Of a stretch of DNA of 64,000 nt, positions 18,304 to 26,191 are shown one piece after another (the first letter of the stretch is position 1; each line of letters opens with the position of its first letter). The stretch lies in assembly GCA_013373625.1 (NCBI GenBank), contig JABXHM010000003.1, positions 248,001 through 312,000 of the forward strand, read 5' to 3'. A model generated the notes under the pieces. The model did not search any database. It was not told where the DNA came from and saw nothing but the letters and a program-made list of their open reading frames with translations. A program made the position numbers and the translations under genes. This DNA comes from Alteromonadaceae bacterium. Its GTDB lineage: Bacteria > Pseudomonadota > Gammaproteobacteria > Enterobacterales > Alteromonadaceae.

Positions 18304-18786
18304 AAGCGTTATCTCCCAGTTTAATTCATCCGATTTGAACAATGATTTTCGAATGTGATTACTGAACTACCGTGTGCTGGTATGCACTAGGTTCCAATGT
18401 TTTCTTTACGTTATTGTGTTTTGTGTTAACTTTTTGTTATTCACTATCATATTATTGTATGACATATAAACTGTCAACGCCCAAATGTTAAATTTTTTGC
18501 ATTTGTCACACACCGGTGTAAAAACAATTTGATAGACACTTATCATTACATTCAAATAGCCAGTCAATAGTGCACGCGTCTACTCGCAGGTAATAATGCT
18601 AACCGTATGATTGAGCAACAACCCCTCGGTTTATCAGACATGTCAGATTCGTGCTGCATTTTGATAACAGCCTGCAACAAATCATTGGCCAAAGGCTTTA
18701 CATAGTATTTACATGACGAAAAACTGTGCTATTCTCCTTTCTCGAAAATATGTATTACAATAATATTATTTTACCAGGGCTTATTT
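18304..18786. promoter_or_regulatory. Divergent regulatory region, TonB receptor / GH43 gene
   Basis: A 483-bp AT-rich region without a gene. It contains ATTGTATGACATAT at 18454-18467 (151 bases upstream of the receptor) and its inverse-oriented relative at 18748-18761, which reads ATTGTAATACATAT on the minus strand (26 bases upstream of the GH43 start). These differ from the 3499-3512 site by one or two bases. A shared operator for both genes is inferred. Confidence 0.6.
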
Positions 18787-21231
18787 ATGAAAAAACTGAC
18801 ATTGGTAATGTTTTTGACGGCAATTCTCAGTGGTTGTGGTGGAAGCTCTGGCTCAGGAAGCGCTGAAGTCCCTGCCCCGCCTACAACTGGTGGTGGCGAT
18901 AATGGAGGCGGCGGCTCCCCTCCAACTACTGGTGGCGGAAGTGGCAGTGAAGGCCCTGTAGCAAACCCGACTATAAGTGAGACACCTGTGTTCCTTGATA
19001 TTGGTGTCCACGACCCGTCAGTTGTTAAAGCTGATGATCAATACTACGTATTTGGCTCGCATCTATCGTCCGCCAGAACCGCAGACTTAACCCGCTGGAC
19101 TCGTGTTGCAGATTTGGTTAATGATGCGAATCCATTGTTCGATACTTATGCAGAGGAAGCGGCTGAGGGTATTGCCTGGACTGACGGATTTGTTGGCTCG
19201 TGGGCGGCAGACGTGATTCAACTGGAAGACGGCAACTTCTATTTTTATTACAACCATTGTGCACAAGCGCCAGACGGTAACTGTATTTCCCGCTCCTATC
19301 TTGGTGTGGCCAAATCGGCCAGCGTTGAAGGCCCTTATGAGAATATTCAGCTGATTCTAAAGAGCGGTCACCGCGACGACGAAGGCCCCGGCATCAATGG
19401 TGAAACCTATAACGGTAACATTCATCCCAATGCAATCGACCCGGATGTTTTCTTCGATAAGGAAGGCCGTTTATGGATGGTTTATGGGTCATATTCCGGC
19501 GGCATCTTTATTATGGAGTTAAGCGCTGAAACCGGGCTACCTTTAAATCCAGCCAGCTACGGCACCAAGTTAACCGGAGGTAATTATTCTTCCATCGAAG
19601 GGCCGTTCATGCTGTATAACGCTGAACATGACTATTATTATCTGTTCACTTCTTATGGCGGCTACGATCAAAATGGTGGCTACAACATGCGCGTGGCACG
19701 TTCACGCACGCCCGATGGCCCGTTTGTCGATTCTCTCGGCCAGGATATGATCAGCGCCATCGGCGGCTATGAGGCCATCGCGCCTTTCGGTAACAAAGTC
19801 ATTGGTGGGTTCGAATTCACCTCAGAGCTGGGGTTATCCGGCAATGACTATGGCTACATGGCTCCGGGTCACGGCTCTGCAATCTACGCCGAAGAGCTGG
19901 GTAAATACCTGACTTTCTTCCATACACGTTTTCCAAATTCCGGCGAGTTCCATGAAGTACGCGTGCACGAAATGCGCTTTAGCGAAGACGGCTGGCCATT
20001 GATTGCGCCGCACCGGTATTCGCCGTTAGAGGGCGAAAATATTGTCGATGAAGAAGATATTCTGGGTATTTACCAGGTAATAAACCACGGTAAAGATATT
20101 AACCGCACGGTTAAAGAAGCCAGTTATCTGACTCTGGACAACCAAGGCAATGTGTCGGGCGCCATAGAGGGTACTTATACGCTGGAAAATAACACGCTGA
20201 CGATACAGTCTTCATCGACGTCTTATTCAGGTAAAGCGCTGTGGCAGTGGCATGAACAGGAAGCGCTTTTGGTGCCAGCGTTTACACTTGTTTCTGATAA
20301 CGGCAACGCCGTGTGGGGAACCAGAATGCCTGTCTTTGATTATAACCAGGCAGTAACAGCCATCATCGATAGTCTTGAATTTTCTGCAGTCGTTACGTCA
20401 AGTGTTACTCTGCCGACCCAAGGACTATTAGGCGCCACATTAAACTGGAACTCATCGCACCCTGAGTATATTGCCACCGACGGCACTGTGACACGGCCAA
20501 CCGCAGCAGAAGGTGACGTCACAGTTACTCTCACAGTGACGGTTTCACTCGACACTGTAACCAAAACCAATACGTTTGCGATCACGGTCAGAGCCGACTC
20601 TGGCTCAGGTTTACTCGCGCACTATGCATTCGATAACTCATTGTCCGACAGCAACAATGTGTTTGATGATGCCACCGGTACAGGTACCGTCTACACCGGC
20701 TCTGGTGCCAGTATTGCTTTTGCGGACGGCGTGAATGGCAGCGCAGCAGTGCTCGATGGTAGCAGTGGACTGCGCTTCCCGGGGCAATTGATCACCGGTA
20801 ATCAATATACAATTTCCGTATGGGTTAACCCTGCGGCAGACAGCCAGTTCACTCCAACGTTTTTCGCCGGTATTGACGATGATAGCTGGATTAGCCTGGT
20901 ACCTGTGAGTTGGGATGGCAATACCATGCTGTGGAGCAATAATAATGGCAGCTGGTTTGACGGCACAACCAACGAAAAAATCCCACTCGACAGCTGGTCA
21001 CACCTGGCGTTCAGTGTGAACGGCGGTGAAGTCACCGTGTACATCGACGGCGAAGCAAAGTTCACCAGCTCAGAATTCCCGGACTTATTTACCGGTAACC
21101 CGGGAGACTTCCTGTTTGGTATCAATTATTTTGCTCAGGATGCACTCTTTCAAGGACAGGTAGACGAATTGCGAGTTTACGATAAGTCACTTAACGGTGA
21201 CGAAGTCTTTGCGTTATTTACTGCCCCTTAA
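18787..21231 (+). CDS. Multidomain GH43 endo-arabinanase lipoprotein with LamG domain
   Basis: 814 residues. A lipobox LSGC (Cys17) is followed by a low-complexity Pro/Thr/Gly linker (about 28-55, PPTTGGG repeated). The GH43 domain (about 65-415) has GVHDPS (Asp76), AIDPDV (Asp218) and SSIEGPF (Glu271). Next come a GH43 C-terminal beta domain (about 415-515, EDILGIYQV), an atrophied bacterial Ig-like domain (about 518-600) and a LamG/concanavalin-like domain (about 605-814, LLAHYAFDNSL, WSHLAFSV). The layout resembles extracellular endo-arabinanases with an added glycan-binding module. It is probably displayed on the cell surface. It heads a three-gene run with another GH43 and a GH51 enzyme, separated by an internal hairpin. 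Confidence 0.88.
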   Translation: MKKLTLVMFLTAILSGCGGSSGSGSAEVPAPPTTGGGDNGGGGSPPTTGGGSGSEGPVANPTISETPVFLDIGVHDPSVVKADDQYYVFGSHLSSARTADLTRWTRVADLVNDANPLFDTYAEEAAEGIAWTDGFVGSWAADVIQLEDGNFYFYYNHCAQAPDGNCISRSYLGVAKSASVEGPYENIQLILKSGHRDDEGPGINGETYNGNIHPNAIDPDVFFDKEGRLWMVYGSYSGGIFIMELSAETGLPLNPASYGTKLTGGNYSSIEGPFMLYNAEHDYYYLFTSYGGYDQNGGYNMRVARSRTPDGPFVDSLGQDMISAIGGYEAIAPFGNKVIGGFEFTSELGLSGNDYGYMAPGHGSAIYAEELGKYLTFFHTRFPNSGEFHEVRVHEMRFSEDGWPLIAPHRYSPLEGENIVDEEDILGIYQVINHGKDINRTVKEASYLTLDNQGNVSGAIEGTYTLENNTLTIQSSSTSYSGKALWQWHEQEALLVPAFTLVSDNGNAVWGTRMPVFDYNQAVTAIIDSLEFSAVVTSSVTLPTQGLLGATLNWNSSHPEYIATDGTVTRPTAAEGDVTVTLTVTVSLDTVTKTNTFAITVRADSGSGLLAHYAFDNSLSDSNNVFDDATGTGTVYTGSGASIAFADGVNGSAAVLDGSSGLRFPGQLITGNQYTISVWVNPAADSQFTPTFFAGIDDDSWISLVPVSWDGNTMLWSNNNGSWFDGTTNEKIPLDSWSHLAFSVNGGEVTVYIDGEAKFTSSEFPDLFTGNPGDFLFGINYFAQDALFQGQVDELRVYDKSLNGDEVFALFTAP

Positions 21232-21239
21232 GTACGATA

Positions 21240-21267
21240 GAGGCGACAGGTTCGCCTCGCTTTTTTT
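21240..21267 (+). terminator. Intra-operon terminator/attenuator
   Basis: GAGGCGA and TCGCCTC form a perfect 7-bp stem around 5 bases, then GC and seven T (21261-21267). The Shine-Dalgarno of the next gene (CGAGGAA) begins directly after the T-tract. Both sequence and position suggest partial termination between co-oriented glycosidase genes. Confidence 0.8.
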
Positions 21268-21280
21268 CGAGGAATTAACG

Positions 21281-22234
21281 ATGTTACGTAAATCATTATC
21301 TCTTGTGGGTTTGCTGGTAGCCACGCCATTTGCACAGGCAAAAAACCCCATTATCACCGACGTTTTTACTGCTGATCCCGCGGCAATGGTGCACAACAAT
21401 ACAGTGTATTTATATACCGGTCATGACGAAGCGCCAAACAATGATGTGTTTTTTGAGATGCATGACTGGCTGGTGTTCAGCTCAACCGATATGGTTAACT
21501 GGAAAGCCCATGGGCCAATCATGAAAGCGACCGATTTTAAGTGGGCCAAAGGCGATGCCTGGGCGTCCCATATGGTCGAAAAAGACGGTACCTTTTACTT
21601 CTATACAACGGTTCGTCACAAAGACGACAAACCCGGCTTTGCCATCGGTGTCGCCACCTCAGACTCCCCCACAGGCCCGTTTAAAGATGCGATTGGTAAA
21701 GCGTTAGTTACCGATGATATGACCAAGCATACGCCCAACGACTGGGATGACATTGACCCGGCTATCTTTATTGAAGAAAACGGTGATACCTATATGTTTT
21801 TCGGTAACCTGATGCCCAAATATGTGAAGCTCAAAGACAATATGCTGGCGCTTGATGGCGAGATAAAAACCATTGATGTGCCCAACTTTACCGAAGCCGC
21901 CTGGGTACACAAGAAAGGCGATAATTACTATTTTAGTTATGCCTGTGAGTTCCCTGAAAAGATTTGCTACGCCATGAGTAAAAGTATTCATGGACCCTGG
22001 GAATATAAAGGCATTCTCAACGAAGTGGCCGGTAACTCAGAGACCAACCACCAGTCGGTTATTTCTTACAAAGGTAAAGACTACTTTATTTACCACACTG
22101 GTGCATTACCGCCTGAAGATGGCAAACCCAGCGGCGGTCGTTTCCGTCGTTCGGTCGCTATTGATCCTTTAATTTATAACGATGATGGTTCGCTAAAGCG
22201 CGTCATTATGACCACTGAAGGTATTCAAAAGTAA
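21281..22234 (+). CDS. Exported GH43 arabinofuranosidase/xylosidase-like
   Basis: The start at 21281 follows CGAGGAATTAACG and gives a proper signal peptide (about 1-19, ending AQA); the open frame overlaps the previous gene. The protein is 317 residues, a lone GH43 propeller. It has TADPAAM (putative base Asp), DDIDPAIF (Asp modulator) and FTEAAWVH (candidate acid Glu). The DPAAMVHNNTVYLYTGHDEA segment is typical of arabinofuranosidase or xylosidase-like GH43 subfamilies rather than endo-arabinanases. It lies between an endo-acting GH43 and GH51, and probably debranches or trims arabino-oligosaccharides in the periplasm. The exact subfamily is not settled from reading. Confidence 0.82.
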   Translation: MLRKSLSLVGLLVATPFAQAKNPIITDVFTADPAAMVHNNTVYLYTGHDEAPNNDVFFEMHDWLVFSSTDMVNWKAHGPIMKATDFKWAKGDAWASHMVEKDGTFYFYTTVRHKDDKPGFAIGVATSDSPTGPFKDAIGKALVTDDMTKHTPNDWDDIDPAIFIEENGDTYMFFGNLMPKYVKLKDNMLALDGEIKTIDVPNFTEAAWVHKKGDNYYFSYACEFPEKICYAMSKSIHGPWEYKGILNEVAGNSETNHQSVISYKGKDYFIYHTGALPPEDGKPSGGRFRRSVAIDPLIYNDDGSLKRVIMTTEGIQK

Positions 22235-22245
22235 GGGGAAACACG

Positions 22246-23787
22246 ATGAAAGTGAAACTACTCGTCGCCGCACTAGTCGGCGTCGGCTTATCATTTGGAT
22301 GCGTATCCAAACAACATGAAGTGACTATACAAGCAGATGTTGGCCAACAAGGCCCGACGATTAATAAAGACATCTACGGACAGTTTGCCGAGCATCTTGG
22401 GCGCGGTATTTATGAAGGCATCTGGGTAGGTGAAGACTCTGATATTCCCAACACCAAAGGTTTTCGTAACGATGTGTTGAATGCACTTCGGGATATCAAA
22501 GTCCCCCTGGTTCGCTGGCCTGGCGGCTGTTTTGCCGATGAATACCACTGGCGTGATGGCATTGGCGATCCGGCTAAACGCCCGGTTAAGGTTAATACGC
22601 ACTGGGGCGGTGTTGAAGAAAACAACGCAGTGGGTACTCATGAGTTCTTCGACTTTGTTGAGTTACTTGGCGCCGATGCTTACATCAACGGTAATCTGGG
22701 TAGCGGCACCATTCAGGAAATGGCCGAGTGGGTTGAATACATGACCTCCGACAAAAATTCCACGTTAGCCAACCAACGCCGTGCCAATGGCCGCGATGAA
22801 CCCTGGAACATTGCCTACTTTGGTATTGGTAATGAAAGCTGGGGCTGTGGTGGTCATATGAAACCCGATTACTATGCCAATCTGTATAGTCAGTTTGCCA
22901 CCTTTATTAAAACTCCACCGGGTAAAAAACCCAAGCTGGTGGCCAGTGGCGGCCATACTGAAGATACCGAATGGACAGACGTTCTAAGTGCCAGCATTGA
23001 CCGCAATATGGACGGTATCAGCTATCATTTTTACACCCTGCCTAACAGTGACTGGGATAATAAAGGCCACGCCACTGAGTTTGACGAGAACGACTGGTTT
23101 AAAACCATGGAGCGTACTTACCGCATGAATAAGTACCTCAAAGACAATATTGCCAAGCTGGAGAAAAATGATCCCGATGGTGACATCGGCTTTTACGTGG
23201 ATGAGTGGGGTACCTGGTATGATCCGGAGCCAGATCGCGAACCCGGTTTTTTGTATCAGCAAAACACCCTGCGCGATGCGGTATTAACTGCAGTGAATTT
23301 TAATCTGTTCCATGACTACGCCGACCGCGTGCACATGACTAACATTGCCCAGATGGTTAACGTGTTACAGGCTATGATCCTTACCGATGGCGCGGATATG
23401 CTGCTCACGCCGACTTATCACGTCTATGGGATGTATAAGGTGTTCCAGGATGCCACAGCCATTCCTTACACTATCGAAAGCGATGAATACAGCAACGGTG
23501 AGCAAACCTTACCTGCGGTCACCGCGTCAATCGCTAAAGGGACAGATGGCAACGTGTACATTGCGCTGGTTAATCTGGATCCCAGTGTCGATGCTGACAT
23601 TAACCTGAACCTGAGCAGCGCAGATTTTACGACCCTGTCGGGACAAATCCTCACTGCTGAGGCCATTACAGCAAAGAACACCTTTGATGCCAAGGAGCAG
23701 GTAAAACCGACCGCGTTTAGTGCTGACGCCGACAACTTTGTGTTGCCAGCTAAATCGGTGTTGGTTGCAGAGCTCAAACAGTTTTAA
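22246..23787 (+). CDS. GH51 alpha-L-arabinofuranosidase, exported
   Basis: 513 residues with an N-terminal signal and a lipobox-like LSFGC (Cys19). The TIM-barrel catalytic domain has IYGQFAEHLGRGIYEG, VPLVRWPGGCFADEYHW, GNESWGCGG with acid/base Glu197, and YVDEWGTWY with nucleophile Glu320. A beta-sandwich domain follows (about 400-513). These are diagnostic of GH51. Many GH51 enzymes are cytoplasmic, so the lipoprotein signal points to action in the periplasm or on a membrane surface. It removes alpha-1,2-, 1,3- or 1,5-linked arabinofuranose. It sits 11 bases after the GH43 gene and ends at a strong terminator. Confidence 0.92.
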   Translation: MKVKLLVAALVGVGLSFGCVSKQHEVTIQADVGQQGPTINKDIYGQFAEHLGRGIYEGIWVGEDSDIPNTKGFRNDVLNALRDIKVPLVRWPGGCFADEYHWRDGIGDPAKRPVKVNTHWGGVEENNAVGTHEFFDFVELLGADAYINGNLGSGTIQEMAEWVEYMTSDKNSTLANQRRANGRDEPWNIAYFGIGNESWGCGGHMKPDYYANLYSQFATFIKTPPGKKPKLVASGGHTEDTEWTDVLSASIDRNMDGISYHFYTLPNSDWDNKGHATEFDENDWFKTMERTYRMNKYLKDNIAKLEKNDPDGDIGFYVDEWGTWYDPEPDREPGFLYQQNTLRDAVLTAVNFNLFHDYADRVHMTNIAQMVNVLQAMILTDGADMLLTPTYHVYGMYKVFQDATAIPYTIESDEYSNGEQTLPAVTASIAKGTDGNVYIALVNLDPSVDADINLNLSSADFTTLSGQILTAEAITAKNTFDAKEQVKPTAFSADADNFVLPAKSVLVAELKQF

Positions 23788-23801
23788 TCCGTCATATACA
23801 G

Positions 23802-23829
23802 AGCGCAGCATATTAGCTGCGCTTTTTTT
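23802..23829 (+). terminator. Rho-independent terminator after GH51 gene
   Basis: AGCGCAGC pairs with GCTGCGCT around a 6-nt loop, running into seven T. It ends the GH43-GH43-GH51 run. Confidence 0.9.
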
Positions 23830-23868
23830 CCTGCAAAATATCTGGCCGGACTTCGCTATCATTAAGTT

Positions 23869-24561
23869 TCACAAACCTAAATCTGCCGCCGAATGGGTAT
23901 CAGTCAGGTGAGGCTTTCCTTTTACATAATGATGCCGAAACACGTTAAAATAATGTGCCAGTGTTGCTGCAGCCTGCTGCTCACCGACCACCTTTAACAC
24001 TTCTACTCCTACCTCGGCTGTGCACAATTGATAAGCATGTGCTGCCTCTCTAAGTTTGTAATCAGATTGCGTTTGAGGTTTTATGCCTATTACCGGCAAA
24101 GTTTGCAAGTACTCACTCTTTCTAAACATCTTGCGCGCCTCACGCCAGGTGCCATCAAGCATAATGAACAAGGGCGTTCTGCTTGTTGACGGTACCTGAT
24201 GAATGCATCGCTGTGACTCAGCATAATCATGCGGAAAAACAATAATCGGCAAATACTGTGGATCATTGATTAAGGCTAAAAAACGATCGTCTGGTTCAGT
24301 ACGGTGCCAGGTAAATGCGAAATTGATTTTGGCTACATCTGCTATCAGCCGCCCGGTGTTAGTGGGTTTGTAACATTCACCTTTATACATCAGCAACACA
24401 AAGGCACTCTCTGCCATTGGCTCGGGTACATAGGCGCAGATACAATTTTGCTCAGGCAGCAGGCAAGCATCACAACGGATGACCTTACCGCCGCGGGCTA
24501 AAAATGGCCGGGTAGATTTAACGAGTTCACGCTGACGCAGCGCTAGTACAGAGTTATGCAA
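23869..24561 (-). CDS. DTW-domain tRNA-uridine aminocarboxypropyltransferase
   Basis: 230 residues. A zinc-binding RCDACLLPEQNCIC stretch (about 29-42) is followed by the DTW domain, with the motif LDGTWREARKMF in place of the usual DTW and a PALPxI-like core. DTW proteins such as E. coli YfiP (TapT) use SAM to add the 3-amino-3-carboxypropyl group to U47 of tRNA, giving acp3U. Cytoplasmic. The start is TTG at 24561, chosen because AAGG lies 7 bases upstream and no ATG fits. It is convergent with the GH51 terminator and unrelated to sugar use. Confidence 0.8.
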   Translation of the reverse strand: MHNSVLALRQRELVKSTRPFLARGGKVIRCDACLLPEQNCICAYVPEPMAESAFVLLMYKGECYKPTNTGRLIADVAKINFAFTWHRTEPDDRFLALINDPQYLPIIVFPHDYAESQRCIHQVPSTSRTPLFIMLDGTWREARKMFRKSEYLQTLPVIGIKPQTQSDYKLREAAHAYQLCTAEVGVEVLKVVGEQQAAATLAHYFNVFRHHYVKGKPHLTDTHSAADLGL

Positions 24562-24881
24562 AGAAAAGCCTTAAGTGTGACGCAGTGCCATTAGTTTAAC
24601 GCAGTTAACGAACGGCTTCGATGACTGACAGCCACTTAATGTGTTTATACCGCTTTCCATTCTATGCTGTTTTAGCCCGCTTGCTGACAGCGATACCTGC
24701 CCGGCAGCGGCATTTTCGTGAATTTTGCGTTGTATTAGCTTTGTCTTTGGTTGTCGGTCTACAAATTTTGGCACTTCATCTGTTTGATTTTTATCCTGCT
24801 ATTGCATCTTGACTAGTTACTAATTAATCTGAGTATTCCGTATACGGTATAATTAAAAAAAGAGCAAAGGATAAAACTGAA
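24562..24881. other. Intergenic region with promoter of the exported aminotransferase
   Basis: A 320-bp gap. A TATAAT hexamer at 24848-24853 with a weak TTAATC 18 bases upstream is a likely promoter for the next gene. A 63-codon frame (24621-24812) has no good Shine-Dalgarno and is not called. Confidence 0.45.
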
Positions 24882-26066
24882 ATGAAAGCTGAGATGCAAA
24901 ACAACCAACCATTGGATTCTTCGCGCCGTAAATGGCTTAAAACAGTCGGTTTAGGTGCAGGAGCAGCTGCGTTGTCAGCTTGTGTAGATTCAGGTGTAAA
25001 AGAACTCAACGCGGCAGGTATGCCAACCGAGCATTTCCCATCGGCGACGCCTAACTTAAATGATGGCCTGGTACGTTTGTCATCAAATGAGAATGCGTTT
25101 GGCCCGTCCGCGAAAGCAGTAGAAGCAATGCAGGGTGAATTATTTAACCTGTGTCGCTATGCTGATCCAACAACAAATGTATTGAAGAAAAAGATTGCTA
25201 AGCAGGAAGGCGTATCTGAAGATCAGATCGTAGTAACCAATGGCTCTTCACCTATCCTGTTCGGTTATGCTGAGTGGATCACGCAAAACGGCAACAAGCT
25301 GGTTACGTCTGAAGCCACCTACGAAGGCGTGCCTCGTGGCGCTGAATTTATGGGTGCCGAAGTAACCTATGTACCACTTGATGCCAACATGGACTTCGAC
25401 TTAGATGCTATCGAAGCAGCAGTCACCGACGATACCACCGCGGTCTATGTGTGTAATCCCAACAACCCGACCGGTCGCGCCGTTGATGCTGCCAAGCTGA
25501 CTGCTTTTGCCAAACGCGTTTCACAAAAAGCCCAGGTATTCATTGACGAAGCCTATATTGAAATGTCCGATGACTATCCTGCTAATGTGCAGTCACAACT
25601 TGCCGCCGATGGTTACAACGTGGTGATTTGCCGTACCTTCTCTAAAATTCACGCTATGGCGGGTCAGCGTTTAGGTTATGCCATTATGCCTGCTGAGCAA
25701 GCACAGCAATTAGGCCGTAAACTGCGCATGGGCGGCGTAAACTACTTAGGTCTGGTTGCCGGTATGGCAAGCATGGATGACCACGCAAACCTTAGTACAA
25801 TGCGTGAGCGGGTTAAAACAGAGCGCACCAAACTGACCACTGCCGCCGAAGAACTCGGACAGGCGTATGCTAAAAACCCGCAGGGTAACTTTATTTATAT
25901 GGATACCGGCATGCCGCATCAGGAATTCTCAGACAAAATGCGTGCGCTGGGCATTAAGGTTGTTGGCCGCACCTGGCCGGGTTACGACACCTGGTCGCGC
26001 ATTAGCGTAGGCACACCAGCAGAAACCGATGCCTGCGTAAAAGCCATGAAGGCAGTTCTAGCCTGA
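24882..26066 (+). CDS. Tat-exported lipoprotein fold-type I aminotransferase (HisC-like)
   Basis: 394 residues. The N-terminus holds a textbook twin-arginine motif, SSRRKWLK (Arg15-Arg16), followed by a hydrophobic run and a lipobox LSAC (Cys34). The remainder is a class I/II aminotransferase resembling histidinol-phosphate aminotransferase: SSNENAFGPS, VCNPNNPTG, DEAYIEM, and the PLP-lysine motif FSKIHAMAGQRLGY with Lys255. Folded, cofactor-loaded proteins need Tat, consistent with a PLP enzyme acting in the periplasm. Its substrate outside the cytoplasm is unknown; HisC biosynthesis is unlikely there. It has its own promoter and terminator, with no operon partner. Confidence 0.85.
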   Translation: MKAEMQNNQPLDSSRRKWLKTVGLGAGAAALSACVDSGVKELNAAGMPTEHFPSATPNLNDGLVRLSSNENAFGPSAKAVEAMQGELFNLCRYADPTTNVLKKKIAKQEGVSEDQIVVTNGSSPILFGYAEWITQNGNKLVTSEATYEGVPRGAEFMGAEVTYVPLDANMDFDLDAIEAAVTDDTTAVYVCNPNNPTGRAVDAAKLTAFAKRVSQKAQVFIDEAYIEMSDDYPANVQSQLAADGYNVVICRTFSKIHAMAGQRLGYAIMPAEQAQQLGRKLRMGGVNYLGLVAGMASMDDHANLSTMRERVKTERTKLTTAAEELGQAYAKNPQGNFIYMDTGMPHQEFSDKMRALGIKVVGRTWPGYDTWSRISVGTPAETDACVKAMKAVLA

Positions 26067-26130
26067 TATTTGTGTCGAGCGGCACCAGTCTATCGTGACC
26101 GCTTCTGCACTAAAGGCAGAGTTATCACAT

Positions 26131-26164
26131 AAAAAGGCGACACCTGGTAAGGTGTCGCCTTTTT
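26131..26164. terminator. Bidirectional terminator
   Basis: A 14-bp perfect stem AAAAAGGCGACACC/GGTGTCGCCTTTTT with a 6-nt loop between the convergent aminotransferase and GH67 genes. T-tracts occur on both strands. Confidence 0.9.
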
Positions 26165-26191
26165 AATGCCTGTGACACTGCTTTTGTAGCC

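Noticed and set aside
24621..24812. 63-codon frame with a hydrophobic C-terminal part
   Set aside because: No convincing Shine-Dalgarno, no recognised family, and it sits in a short intergenic region; listed only as intergenic.
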